Source: Desulfuromonas sp. TF (GTDB lineage Bacteria; Desulfobacterota; Desulfuromonadia; Desulfuromonadales; ATBO01). From it: a stretch of 49,077 nucleotides of DNA. This document shows, piece by piece, positions 21,900 through 30,612 of the stretch; the first letter of the stretch is position 1, and every line of letters starts with the position of its first letter. The translations under genes were made by a program, and so were the position numbers. The notes under the pieces are model-generated. The model did no database searches and was not told the DNA's origin. It saw only the letters and a program-made list of their open reading frames with translations. Location of the stretch: positions 299,531-348,607 of the forward strand of contig NZ_KI421418.1 in assembly GCF_000472285.1 (NCBI RefSeq). The letters are read 5' to 3'.

Positions 21900-22700
21900 A
21901 TGAGCCGAATCGAACAGGCCATAGAAAAGGCCGCCCGACTGCGGAAGGAGGGGGATGTAGTGCATCCCCTTCCGGAGTGGTCGGAGCGGCCGCAGGATCG
22001 GGATCAGCTTCTGCGGGCGGAACCGATTCCAATCACCAGTCCTTATCTGGTTGCGACCAATGGCCATGTCGCGGCCGAGGAATATAGAAAGCTGAAGTCG
22101 CTGCTGCTCAGACTCAACCCCCGTGAGCAGACCGGAAAAACCCTGGCGGTGACAAGCGCGGTGGCGGAGGAGGGGAAATCAATCACCTCTCTGAATCTCG
22201 CCCTCGCATTGGCACAGGATTATGACCACACCGTGCTGTTGGTCGACACCGACCTGCGCCATCCCTCCCTGCATCGATATCTGGGGCTCAAGCCCGAAGT
22301 CGGGCTGGTGCACTGCCTCAAGGAAGGGAAGGATCTCGGCAAGGTGTTGATCAAAACCGGCCTCGGAAAACTGGTTTTGCTGCCCGCCGGCGGCACGGTG
22401 GATGATCCAGTGGAGCATTTCGCCTCCGGCCGGATGAAGGACCTCATCCGAGAGATGAAGCATCGTTATCCGGACCGCTATGTCATTTTCGACACCCCCC
22501 CGGCTCTCCCTTTTGCCGATGCCCAGGTTCTCGCAGCGGCGCTGGACGGGGTGATCTTCGTGGTCCGGGAGGGGCATGCCCGGCCCGGTCAGGTCAAGGA
22601 AGCTCTCGGCAACCTGAAAGGAGCCACTCTGCTCGGCACGGTCTTCAATGATGTCAGCTCCGCCCCGGGTCAGGGGGCCTATTACTACAATTACCGTTGA
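21900..22700 (+). CDS. Tyrosine autokinase (CpsD/BY-kinase), exosortase-system type
   Basis: A 266-residue cytoplasmic bacterial tyrosine kinase. Walker A is VAEEGKSITS (near residue 90), Walker A' is LLVDTDLRHPS (near 118) and Walker B is YVIFDTPP (near 200). The C-terminus carries a cluster of tyrosines (AYYYNYR), the usual autophosphorylation site. It works with the chain-length protein encoded just upstream to control polymer length and export. The N-terminal MSRIEQAIEKAARLR segment is typical of the exosortase-linked form. The ATG at 21900 is weakly served by AAAGGA 8-13 bp upstream. Confidence 0.92.
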   Translation: MSRIEQAIEKAARLRKEGDVVHPLPEWSERPQDRDQLLRAEPIPITSPYLVATNGHVAAEEYRKLKSLLLRLNPREQTGKTLAVTSAVAEEGKSITSLNLALALAQDYDHTVLLVDTDLRHPSLHRYLGLKPEVGLVHCLKEGKDLGKVLIKTGLGKLVLLPAGGTVDDPVEHFASGRMKDLIREMKHRYPDRYVIFDTPPALPFADAQVLAAALDGVIFVVREGHARPGQVKEALGNLKGATLLGTVFNDVSSAPGQGAYYYNYR

Positions 22701-22721
22701 AGTGGCGGGGAAAGGTCGGTT

Positions 22722-23969
22722 TTGAGGCGCCCATTGCTCTGTATTCTTCTGATGCTCATCGTGACATTGGTCGGCGCCGTTCAGGTCTCGGCAAGGATGA
22801 AGCTGAGTCCGAGTCTCACATTGAGGGAGGAGTACAACGACAACGTTTTCCTGCAGGAAGACGAGGAGGATGACTTCATCACTACAGTGGCACCTTACCT
22901 TTCCATTTTCCTCGACAGGAAGAGCATAGACCTTGAGGCGAGATACGGGTTCGAGTTTCGGCTGTACAGCGATCGGTCGGAACTCGACGAAACCGACCCG
23001 AGCACTGCGCAGCGGGCGTTACTGAAGGCGGACCTTTTCCCTGAGAATGATTTCACGGTGAATGTTCTGGACGAGTTCCGGCGGGTGGTGGTGGATGAAC
23101 GCCGCCCTTCGACTGAGGAGAACGTGGTGGTCAACAGGACCAACTCAAACAGATTCCGGGTCAATCCGCGCTACCGCTACCGGCGATGGAAGACCTTTAC
23201 CGCCACGGCGACCTTCCACTATGAGAAGCTTTCCTATGACGATCCTGTTGAAAACGATGACAGTGCAGGAAACGACTCCGATCGATATGGCGGCGGTTTG
23301 GAGCTGGAGAAGCGAATCTCGGAGAAGCTCACCATCTCCTCCGGGTATGACCATAGTACCTACCGCTCGGACACTGCAGCCGATTACCGGAGGGATGACT
23401 TTTATGCCGGCTTCGTTCACCGTTCTAGTCCCAAGCTGACGTTGAACGCCCGGGGCGGAGTGGCAGTCATCGACCAGACCGAAGACGACGAAATGACGGT
23501 GCAGTTGCTCAACATCGCGGCGAATTACGCCCTGACCGAGGAGATTGGCTTCGGTCTGGGCTATGAAGAGACGGTTGACGACTCGGTCGACTCCGGACTC
23601 GTCAATATCCGAACGGTAAAGGCAACCCTTAAGAACAACCGGCGCATCCCGACGATTGCAACCCTGACCTTGGAAGAGGATGAATATCTCGATTCGGACC
23701 GGGAGGACCTCTCCATCGGCTTGGTCGTTCAGATGAACGTGCTTCTCCGGAACCGCATCAGCATACAGGCCATACCCTACGTCACCTGGTTCGAGTTCAA
23801 GCCCGAAGAAGACCAGTCGCTTCGTTATGGGATTGGACTCAGCGCTCAGAGGGATTTCAAATACGGGCACCTGCGCTGCGGCTACAACTACCATGCGAGC
23901 CAGGACAGCGAAATCTCGGATGATTACCGGAACAATGTTGTATTTCTGGAGGTGGCGGTCAGGTTCTAG
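22722..23969 (+). CDS. Outer-membrane beta-barrel protein of the exosortase/exopolysaccharide system
   Basis: A 415-residue protein with a signal peptide (about residues 1-24) and an outer-membrane barrel. Alternating hydrophobic/aromatic strands run to the end, which closes with VVFLEVAVRF, a typical barrel-ending signal with final Phe. It starts LSPSLTLREEYNDNVF, as do the outer-membrane proteins of exosortase-type exopolysaccharide loci, which are thought to form the exit pore. The start is TTG at 22722 after GGGGAAAGG; ATG at 22752 is inside the signal peptide and less likely. It lies 21 bp after the autokinase gene. Very acidic loops (QEDEEDDF, NDDSAGNDSD) are noteworthy. Confidence 0.85.
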   Translation: MRRPLLCILLMLIVTLVGAVQVSARMKLSPSLTLREEYNDNVFLQEDEEDDFITTVAPYLSIFLDRKSIDLEARYGFEFRLYSDRSELDETDPSTAQRALLKADLFPENDFTVNVLDEFRRVVVDERRPSTEENVVVNRTNSNRFRVNPRYRYRRWKTFTATATFHYEKLSYDDPVENDDSAGNDSDRYGGGLELEKRISEKLTISSGYDHSTYRSDTAADYRRDDFYAGFVHRSSPKLTLNARGGVAVIDQTEDDEMTVQLLNIAANYALTEEIGFGLGYEETVDDSVDSGLVNIRTVKATLKNNRRIPTIATLTLEEDEYLDSDREDLSIGLVVQMNVLLRNRISIQAIPYVTWFEFKPEEDQSLRYGIGLSAQRDFKYGHLRCGYNYHASQDSEISDDYRNNVVFLEVAVRF

Positions 23970-24019
23970 GTTCAAGGTTCAGGTAAATGCGTGAGGAGTG
24001 AGGAGTGACCTGGGACGAG
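23964..24019 (+). repeat. Heptanucleotide tandem repeat, eight units
   Basis: In one register: TTCTAGG, TTCAAGG, TTCAGGT, AAATGCG, TGAGGAG, TGAGGAG, TGACCTG, GGACGAG. The first unit overlaps the stop codon region of the barrel gene. Confidence 0.8.
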
Positions 24020-24025
24020 GGCTTG

Positions 24026-24053
24026 CCAGCCATAGCTGCAAGGCGACGGCTGG
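24026..24053. repeat. Dispersed hairpin element, copy 3
   Basis: CCAGCC (24026-24031) pairs with GGCTGG (24048-24053) around ATAGCTGCAAGGCGAC. Compared with copy 2 the stem bases change on both sides so that pairing is kept, while the loop stays similar. Confidence 0.6.
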
Positions 24054-24070
24054 ACCCGGGACGAATGCCA

Positions 24071-24091
24071 AATAACCAATAACTAATAACG
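24071..24091 (+). repeat. Heptanucleotide tandem repeat, three units
   Basis: AATAACC, AATAACT, AATAACG, just before the ATPase gene. The unit resembles the short tandem repeats known from cyanobacteria (STRR). Confidence 0.75.
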
Positions 24092-24100
24092 GAACCCAAG

Positions 24101-25258
24101 ATGTACGAATCCTTCTTCGGTCTGCATTCCAAGCCCTTCGATCTTGTGCCGGATCCGCGGTTTCTCTACCTTGGCCGGGCGCACCAGAAGGCCTTGAATT
24201 ACCTCCGGTACGGCATCGAGGAGGGGGCCGGATTCGTGCTACTGACCGGCGAGGTCGGCTCCGGGAAGACGACCATCATCCGCAACCTGATCGGCGAGCT
24301 GGACACCGGCGTCTGCCTGGCCATGGTCTTCAATACCCGAGTGAGCGGCGAGCAGCTGCTCTCGCTGATCAACGACGACTTCGGACTGGAGACCGTGGGG
24401 AAAGACAAGGTTACCCTGCTTCGCGATCTCAATGATTTTCTCATCGCCCGCCATGCCGAAGGCTGCCGCTCCATTCTCATCATCGATGAAGCACAGAACC
24501 TCTCTCCGGAGACCCTGGAGGAGGTCAGGCTCCTTTCCAATCTCGAAGCCGCTCACAGCAAACTGCTGCAGATCATCCTGGTCGGACAGCCGGAGCTGCA
24601 GAAAGTCCTCGCCCGCTCCGACCTTCGCCAGCTTCGGCAGCGGATCAGCATCAACTGCAACCTCGACCCCCTGAACCGCCAGGAAACCGAAAACTACATC
24701 CTGCACCGCCTGGAACTGGCCGGCAATCGGGAGGCGGTTCGTTTTGCCGAGGGCGCCTTCGACGTCATTTTCAAACACAGCCGCGGGACCCCCCGACTGA
24801 TCAACATCTTCTGCGACTTCCTGCTGCTGGCCGCCTTCGCGGAGTCGACGACCGTCCTCCATCCGGAGCTGGTGGAGGAGGTGGCGGGCGAGTTCTCGAC
24901 CAGGGAAGCCTCGATCCGGGAGAAGGACCCGACTGCTTCGGGTCCGCCCATGGGGGCGGAAGAGAACGGATCCTGGAAAGACATCCTGTCGCTGATCGAG
25001 GATTTGCAGGATCGTCAACAGAAGCTGATGGGGCGCTTCGTCCTTCAGGAGAAGATGATCAAATCCCTGATAGACGGCCAGCGGGAGGTCGCCAAGCAGA
25101 AGGCGGAAAACCTCCGGATGGAGGAGACTCTGAGCGGGATCTCACGGCAACTTTCGGATCTGCGGACGGGCCTGCGCTTCAGTTCCGGGATAAGAAGTGA
25201 GCTCCCGGAAAAGGAGCCGGAGAAGAAGGGATTCCTGGAGCGGCTCTTCGGAGTGTGA
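24101..25258 (+). CDS. Exosortase-system ATPase (GspA/ExeA-like)
   Basis: A 385-residue AAA+ ATPase. The N-terminus MYESFFGLHSKPFDLVPDPRFLYLGRAHQKAL is the usual opening of GspA/ExeA-like ATPases. Walker A is GEVGSGKTT (about residues 50-58), Walker B is ILIIDEAQNL (about 126-135), and RQRISINCNLDPL gives the arginine-rich sensor region. From about residue 280 a charged, partly coiled-coil region follows, in which this protein differs from general secretion ATPases. Members of this subfamily are found in exosortase/exopolysaccharide operons; the exact task is unknown but probably concerns assembly of the envelope complex. No transmembrane helix is evident. The ribosome binding site before ATG 24101 is weak (GGAACCC). 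Confidence 0.9.
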   Translation: MYESFFGLHSKPFDLVPDPRFLYLGRAHQKALNYLRYGIEEGAGFVLLTGEVGSGKTTIIRNLIGELDTGVCLAMVFNTRVSGEQLLSLINDDFGLETVGKDKVTLLRDLNDFLIARHAEGCRSILIIDEAQNLSPETLEEVRLLSNLEAAHSKLLQIILVGQPELQKVLARSDLRQLRQRISINCNLDPLNRQETENYILHRLELAGNREAVRFAEGAFDVIFKHSRGTPRLINIFCDFLLLAAFAESTTVLHPELVEEVAGEFSTREASIREKDPTASGPPMGAEENGSWKDILSLIEDLQDRQQKLMGRFVLQEKMIKSLIDGQREVAKQKAENLRMEETLSGISRQLSDLRTGLRFSSGIRSELPEKEPEKKGFLERLFGV

Positions 25259-25274
25259 ACGCATGGAGACAAAT

Positions 25275-26249
25275 ATGATCAACCTTCTCACCATCGACGT
25301 GGAGGACTACTTCCATGTCAGCGCCTTCGAGGCGGTATCGCCGCCATCAATGTGGGAGAGCTGCGAATTCCGGGTCGACCGAAACACCGTGAAGGTTCTG
25401 GCGATTCTGGCGGAGTCGGAGGTCAAGGCGACGTTCTTCGTCCTCGGCTGGGTGGCCAGAAGGTTTCCTGAGCTGGTGCGGCGGATCGCGGCGGAAGGCC
25501 ATGAGATAGCCAGCCACGGGTATGGTCACCGCCGGGTCGGTACCCAGAGCCGAGCTGAGTTCCGTGAAGACGTCTACAGCAGCAAGACCCTGCTGGAGGA
25601 CCTGAGCGGGCAGGAAATCCTCGGTTATCGGGCGCCCAGTTACTCCATCGGTCTTAATTCCCTCTGGGCTTACGACGAGCTCATGGAAGCGGGGTATCTC
25701 TACGATTCCAGCGTGTTCCCGGTAGCACACGACTTCTACGGGATTCCCGACTGGCCGCGTTTTCCCTTCTGTGTGGTCCGTGGCGGCGAAGGACAATGGG
25801 CTCCCGATGAAAGTGGGGCGGAGGCTCCTTTTCCAGACTCCGGCTGCCGGATGCTGGAGATTCCCATCACCACCCTGAACCTTTGCGGCCGCAACCTGCC
25901 CATTGCCGGCGGCGGCTATTTCCGCCTTTTCCCCTATGAAGTGACCCGCTGGGGATTGCGGCGCATCAACCGTCATGAGGGGCTGCCATTCGTCTTTTAC
26001 ATCCACCCCTGGGAACTCGACCCGGAGCAACCGCGGATGGCGGGAGCGAGTTGGAAGAGCCGGATGCGGCATTATCTGAATTTGGGGCAGACTGAGGGAC
26101 GGTTCCGGAAGTTGCTTGAAGATTTTTCCTTTGTGCCGGTTCGGAAATCGCTGGCTGCAGCAGAAGACAGAGGAGAGGATTGTCTGCCCGTCAAGATGCC
26201 GCGGGTTCCAGTCCCACATCCCATTCGTGCTGCATTAGGCAATAGTTGA
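25275..26249 (+). CDS. Polysaccharide deacetylase with DUF3473 domain, exosortase-system type
   Basis: A 324-residue cytoplasmic-type deacetylase of the NodB fold. The chosen start, ATG 25275, has GGAG six bases upstream and gives MINLLTIDVEDYFHVSAFE, the typical opening; starts at 25263 and further up are possible. The catalytic TIDVEDYF (Asp-Asp pair), HEIASHGYGHRRV (metal His residues) and LGYRAPSYSI motifs are all present. The DUF3473 end follows (FVFYIHPWELDPEQPRM, then RMRHYLNLGQTEGRFRKLLEDFSF). These enzymes probably remove acetyl groups from the exopolysaccharide or a precursor. It is the last gene of the conserved block; from 26250 on the sequence becomes more AT-rich and the gene content changes. 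Confidence 0.9.
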   Translation: MINLLTIDVEDYFHVSAFEAVSPPSMWESCEFRVDRNTVKVLAILAESEVKATFFVLGWVARRFPELVRRIAAEGHEIASHGYGHRRVGTQSRAEFREDVYSSKTLLEDLSGQEILGYRAPSYSIGLNSLWAYDELMEAGYLYDSSVFPVAHDFYGIPDWPRFPFCVVRGGEGQWAPDESGAEAPFPDSGCRMLEIPITTLNLCGRNLPIAGGGYFRLFPYEVTRWGLRRINRHEGLPFVFYIHPWELDPEQPRMAGASWKSRMRHYLNLGQTEGRFRKLLEDFSFVPVRKSLAAAEDRGEDCLPVKMPRVPVPHPIRAALGNS

Positions 26250-26292
26250 AAGATCAGTTTCATATCATTTTAAATTGCAAAGGAGATTGCTT

Positions 26293-27063
26293 ATGAAGGT
26301 CGGAATACTTGCCGGAGGTGTAGGGTCGCGATTGTCAGAAGAAACCCAGTTAAAACCCAAGCCATTGGTTGAAATCGGAGGGATTCCCATTTTATGGCAC
26401 ATCATGCAGCATTATGCCCATTATGGATTTAAAGAATTTTACATTGCGCTTGGCTATAAAGGCGAAATGATCAAAAAGTATATGGTGGATTATTGTCATT
26501 TAAATAGCAATCTTACAGTCGATTTAGAAAATGGTGAGGTGTCGATGCATGATGGCGATCGTTGTAGTTGGAAAGTTCATCTGATCGATACCGGCATCGA
26601 TACCAATACCGGTGGCAGAATAAAGCGTCTGGAGCCTTATTTGGGCGATAGCACCTTCATGCTGACATGGGGGGATGGCGTGTCGGACGTCAATCTTCAT
26701 GATCTTCTCTCATTTCATCGGACTCACGGGAAATTCGCTACGATGACGGCGGTACGGCCACCGGCCCGCTTTGGACATATCGAAATGGAAGCGGATAACA
26801 GGGTGGTTGAATTCTCGGAAAAACCTCAGACCGCCGAAGGCTGGATCAACGGGGCTTTCTTCGTCCTGGAGCCGGAGATATTCGATTATATCGAGGGAGA
26901 CAGCACCCCGTGGGAAAAGTCACCCATGGAGAATTTGGCCCGGGACGGTCAGTTGATGGCATTCCAACACACCTCTTTCTGGCAGTGCATGGACACCCTG
27001 CGCGACAAGGTATTGCTGGAGAGCCTGTGGAATTCTGGTAACACCCCTTGGATGAGGAGGTAG
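26293..27063 (+). CDS. rfbF: Glucose-1-phosphate cytidylyltransferase
   Basis: A 256-residue enzyme that makes CDP-glucose from CTP and glucose 1-phosphate, the entry to CDP-linked deoxysugars. The nucleotidyl transferase signature is LAGGVGSRLSEETQLKPKPLVEIGGIPILWHIM. Also seen are LTWGDGVSDV with the metal-binding Asp and the late WINGAFFVLEPEIFDYI. The start is ATG 26293 with AAAGGAG just upstream; the frame is open further up but that start lacks a ribosome site. A weak sigma-70-like pair (TTGAAA 26246-26251, TTTAAA 26269-26274) may drive the sugar region. It begins the variable sugar-synthesis part and lies 3 bp before the SDR gene. The first part is noticeably AT-rich compared with its neighbours. 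Confidence 0.93.
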   Translation: MKVGILAGGVGSRLSEETQLKPKPLVEIGGIPILWHIMQHYAHYGFKEFYIALGYKGEMIKKYMVDYCHLNSNLTVDLENGEVSMHDGDRCSWKVHLIDTGIDTNTGGRIKRLEPYLGDSTFMLTWGDGVSDVNLHDLLSFHRTHGKFATMTAVRPPARFGHIEMEADNRVVEFSEKPQTAEGWINGAFFVLEPEIFDYIEGDSTPWEKSPMENLARDGQLMAFQHTSFWQCMDTLRDKVLLESLWNSGNTPWMRR

Positions 27064-27066
27064 GAA

Positions 27067-28125
27067 ATGAAAGTCCTGGTAACGGGTTCCCATGGCTACA
27101 TAGGCACAATATTGGTCCCCATGCTGCTGGCCGAAGGGCATGAGGTGACGGGCCTTGATTCCGATCTATACCAGCGGTGCACCTTCTGCGGCGACATCCC
27201 CCGGATCCCCGTCCTCAAAAAGGATGTGCGAGATGTCGAGAAGGCCGATGTGGAAGGGTTTGAGGCGATTATCCATCTGGCCGGTCTCTCCAATGATCCC
27301 CTTGGTGATTTTCGCCCGGAGTTGACACAGGATATCAATGAAAGGGGTTCTGTCAGGTTGGCAGAAAAAGCAAAGGAGGCGAAGGTGAAGCGCTTCCTGT
27401 TCGCATCTTCCTGCAGCAACTATGGTGCCGGTGGCTCTGATTTTCTCACCGAGAAGACGACCTTCAATCCGGTGACCCCCTACGGTTGGTCGAAAGTCCG
27501 GGTAGAGGCCGCGCTGTCCCGGATGGCCGATGAAGACTTCAGTCCCACTTATCTGCGGGCCTCCACCGCCTATGGTGTCTCCCCCCGCCTGCGTTTCGAT
27601 TTGGTGGCGAACAACCTCACCGCCTGGGCCTTTACAACAGGCCGTGTTTACCTGAAAAGTGACGGAACCCCATGGCGTCCCATCGTCCATATTGAGGATA
27701 TCTCCAGAGCATATATTGCGGTCCTTCATGCGCCGAGGGAAGTTGTCCATAATGAGGCGTTCAACGTCGGTCTGACGACCGAAAACTATCAGATATGTGA
27801 AATTGCCGAGTTGGTGCGGGAGACCGTGCCGGGGTGTTGCATCGAGTACGCCCCGGAAGCCGGTGCAGACAAGCGTTGTTACCGGGTGGACTGTAACAAG
27901 ATCGCCCATACTTTGCACGGGTTCAAACCCCAATGGACGGCACGACGCGCCATCGAGCAGTTATATGAGGAATACAAAAGCGTCGGATTGACGCTTGAGG
28001 AGTTCGAGGGGCCTCGATACATGCGAATCGGTCACATCAAGTATCTGCTTGGAGAGGGGCTCCTGGATGAGAATTTTCGCTGGACAGGGCAGCAATATGC
28101 TGAAGCCGTCGGAGGGGAACAATGA
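27067..28125 (+). CDS. NAD-dependent epimerase/dehydratase (extended SDR)
   Basis: A 352-residue nucleotide-sugar enzyme. The Rossmann motif is GSHGYIG (residues 7-13); the catalytic site is SSCSNYG with YGWSK (Tyr and Lys). [12 protein letters not shown] and [14 protein letters not shown] are standard extended-SDR motifs. Members of this subgroup occur beside cytidylyltransferase and C-methyltransferase genes, so a role as dehydratase, epimerase or ketoreductase in a CDP-deoxysugar route is likely. The family contains a fold-level call only; the exact reaction cannot be read off. No separate CDP-glucose 4,6-dehydratase gene is in the window, which would be expected for the classic pathway. 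The methyltransferase start overlaps its stop (ATGA). Confidence 0.85.
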   Translation: MKVLVTGSHGYIGTILVPMLLAEGHEVTGLDSDLYQRCTFCGDIPRIPVLKKDVRDVEKADVEGFEAIIHLAGLSNDPLGDFRPELTQDINERGSVRLAEKAKEAKVKRFLFASSCSNYGAGGSDFLTEKTTFNPVTPYGWSKVRVEAALSRMADEDFSPTYLRASTAYGVSPRLRFDLVANNLTAWAFTTGRVYLKSDGTPWRPIVHIEDISRAYIAVLHAPREVVHNEAFNVGLTTENYQICEIAELVRETVPGCCIEYAPEAGADKRCYRVDCNKIAHTLHGFKPQWTARRAIEQLYEEYKSVGLTLEEFEGPRYMRIGHIKYLLGEGLLDENFRWTGQQYAEAVGGEQ

Positions 28126-29351
28126 AAGAAATTTCTTTGAAATGCCGTTCCTGCGAAGCTGTGGACCTTCATCCTATTCTCGACCTGGGCATCACTCCGT
28201 TGGCCGACCGCCTGGTGCCGGCCCAACTGCTCCATGAAGCTGAACCGGTCTACCCTTTGGAGGTCGCTTTTTGTTCCTCGTGCGGATTGATGCAAATTCT
28301 GGAAACCGTTCCCCCCGAAGTATTGTTTTGCAACGACTATCCCTATTATTCCTCGATTTCCGAATACCTGCTGAAGCATACCCGGGACAACGTGCTCGAA
28401 ATGATCGAAAAAAGAAATCTCGGGAATAAAAGCCTGGTCATCGAACTGGCGAGCAATGACGGATATCTGCTCAAGAATTACGTCCAGCAGGGGATTCCCG
28501 TACTGGGGATCGATCCGGCGGACGGACCCGCCAGGGTCGCGGTGGAAAACGGTGTCACCACTCTAAACACCTTCTTTACGCGGGATCTGGCCATCGAACT
28601 GAAAGGGGCGGGCAAGCTGGCTGATGTTATCCATGCCAACAACGTCCTGGCCCATGTGGCCGACACCAACGGTTTTGTGGAAGGGATCGCGCTCCTGCTC
28701 AAGGGAGACGGAATGGCTGTCGTCGAAGTCCCGTACGTCAGAGACCTGGTCGACCACTCCGAATTTGACACCATCTATCATCAGCACCTCTGCTACTTTT
28801 CGGTCACCGCGCTTGACCGGCTTTTCCGTCGGCACGCCCTGTTCCTGAATGATGTGCGGCGAATCGACATCCATGGCGGCTCCCTCAGGCTGTATGTGGA
28901 AAAACAGGATAGACCCGGTCCGATGGTGCAGCAACTGCTGGGCGAAGAGAAGGCTCTGGGTATAGACCGGGTCGACTACTACAGCGAGTTTTCCAAACGG
29001 GTTCAGGAGATCAGGGATTCGCTGCTGGCCCTGCTGAAAGACCTTAAAGGAAAAGGCAGCCGTATTGTTTGCTATGGGGCGGCTGCCAAGGCTTGCACCT
29101 TGATCAATTATGCCGGCATCGGCACCGACCTGGTGGATTATGTCGTGGATCGCAATGTGTACAAGCATGGCCGCTACATGCCCGGGCACCATCTTCCCAT
29201 CTTCGGCACCGAAAAACTGCTCGACGAGATGCCGGAATACGTGTTGCTGCTTTCCTGGAACTTTGCCGACGAAGTCCTCGAGCAGCAGGCCGAATACCGC
29301 CGACGGGGAGGGAGGTTCATCGTACCGATTCCTGCTCCGAAGATCGTGTAG
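28122..29351 (+). CDS. Sugar C-methyltransferase (class I SAM, three-domain)
   Basis: A 409-residue protein with the layout of TylCIII/TcaB9-like sugar C-methyltransferases. An N-terminal zinc-binding part has CRSCEAVD and CSSCGLMQ. The SAM-binding part has [12 protein letters not shown] (near residue 107). The C-terminal domain has [19 protein letters not shown] and [20 protein letters not shown]. It would add a methyl group to a keto-sugar nucleotide, probably the product of the neighbouring CDP-sugar enzymes. The start overlaps the SDR gene by 4 bp, so the two are co-translated. The family is firm, the substrate is inferred from context. Confidence 0.87.
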   Translation: MKEISLKCRSCEAVDLHPILDLGITPLADRLVPAQLLHEAEPVYPLEVAFCSSCGLMQILETVPPEVLFCNDYPYYSSISEYLLKHTRDNVLEMIEKRNLGNKSLVIELASNDGYLLKNYVQQGIPVLGIDPADGPARVAVENGVTTLNTFFTRDLAIELKGAGKLADVIHANNVLAHVADTNGFVEGIALLLKGDGMAVVEVPYVRDLVDHSEFDTIYHQHLCYFSVTALDRLFRRHALFLNDVRRIDIHGGSLRLYVEKQDRPGPMVQQLLGEEKALGIDRVDYYSEFSKRVQEIRDSLLALLKDLKGKGSRIVCYGAAAKACTLINYAGIGTDLVDYVVDRNVYKHGRYMPGHHLPIFGTEKLLDEMPEYVLLLSWNFADEVLEQQAEYRRRGGRFIVPIPAPKIV

Positions 29352-29412
29352 GTCTCCGCTGGAAAACTGCAGTTGCAAGATTTTTCAATCTTTTCAAAGA
29401 AGGAAGAAGTCC

Positions 29413-30597
29413 ATGGCTGCAGAGCATCTTTGCCCCAGTTGCGGTGAAAAGAAAATGAAGGTTTTCCACCAGGCGTCTCAAGTGCCCTCCAACAGCTGCA
29501 TCCTTCTCGGCTCCCGTGAGGAAGCGATCAGCTACCCCAAAGGAGACATCAATCTGGGCTTTTGCCTTGAATGCGGGTTTGCCGCCAACACCTCTTTTGA
29601 CCCGGGCCTCACCGAGTACTCCGGTCGATACGAGGAAACCCAGGGATTCTCTGCGACTTTCAATGCGTTTCACCGAACCCTGGCCCGCCAACTGATCGAC
29701 CGACATCAACTGTGCAATAAACACATCCTCGAGATTGGCTGCGGAAAGGGGGAGTTCCTGCTTCTTCTGTGCGAGCTGGGCAATAACCGCGGCACCGGTT
29801 TCGATCCGGGTTATCACGAAGGGCGCCTGACCGGTCCGGCAGCCTCCAGGGTCACCTTCATCAAGGACTTTTATTCCGAGAAGTATGCCGACATCCAGGC
29901 GGATTTAGTCGTCTGCAAGATGACCCTGGAACATATCGGGCCGACCGGTGAGTTCGTCCGGATGATCCGCCGTGCCATCGGCGACCGGCTGGAGACGACC
30001 GTATATTTCCAGGTGCCCGATACGACCCGGATTCTTCACCAATGCGCCTTCGAAGATATTTACTACGAGCATTGCTCTTATTTCAGCTCGGGTTCCCTGG
30101 CCCGTCTCTTCAGGGCCAGCGGTTTCAATATCATCAGTCTCGATACCCAGTATGACGGTCAATATCTGACTGTCGAAGTCCGTCCCGCGCGAGAGAATTC
30201 CGAAAGACCGATTTCTCCGAGAGAGCGGGATCTGGCTCAGATCAAGAAACACGTTTCAACCTTTCCCATCCGCTTCGAAGAAAAAGTCCGGCGGTGGCGG
30301 CAGAAACTTGATTGGAACAAGCTCAATGGGCGCAAAGTGGTCCTTTGGGGGTCGGGCTCAAAGGGGGTGGCCTTTCTGACCACCCTCGGGATTACCGATG
30401 AAGTTCAATACGTGGTCGATGTCAATCCGTATCGTCATGGGTATTTCATGCCCGGGAGCGGACAGGAAATTGTGGCCCCGGAGTTTCTCCGGGAGTACCG
30501 ACCCGACCTGGTGGTGGTCATGAACGCCATCTACTGTGACGAGATCCGCGGGCAGCTGCAGTCCATGGGGCTCGAGCCCGACATGATGGCAGTCTAG
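29413..30597 (+). CDS. Class I SAM methyltransferase with C-methyltransferase-type ends, paralogue 1
   Basis: A 394-residue protein from the ATG at 29413, preceded by GAAGGAAGAAG. Two Cys pairs near the N-terminus (CPSCGEKK and CLECGF) suggest a zinc site. The SAM motif is ILEIGCGKGEFLLLL (near residue 105), with VCKMTLEHIG following. A C-terminal domain has KVVLWGSGSKGVAFLTTLG and VVDVNPYRHGYFMPGSG, as in sugar C-methyltransferases. The next gene is clearly a tandem paralogue; they share the pattern LGNNRGTGFDP / LGDNRGFGFDP. Both likely act on the same sugar pathway or on the glycan itself. A substrate cannot be assigned. Confidence 0.83.
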   Translation: MAAEHLCPSCGEKKMKVFHQASQVPSNSCILLGSREEAISYPKGDINLGFCLECGFAANTSFDPGLTEYSGRYEETQGFSATFNAFHRTLARQLIDRHQLCNKHILEIGCGKGEFLLLLCELGNNRGTGFDPGYHEGRLTGPAASRVTFIKDFYSEKYADIQADLVVCKMTLEHIGPTGEFVRMIRRAIGDRLETTVYFQVPDTTRILHQCAFEDIYYEHCSYFSSGSLARLFRASGFNIISLDTQYDGQYLTVEVRPARENSERPISPRERDLAQIKKHVSTFPIRFEEKVRRWRQKLDWNKLNGRKVVLWGSGSKGVAFLTTLGITDEVQYVVDVNPYRHGYFMPGSGQEIVAPEFLREYRPDLVVVMNAIYCDEIRGQLQSMGLEPDMMAV

Positions 30598-30612
30598 AGA
30601 GAGGATGATCCG

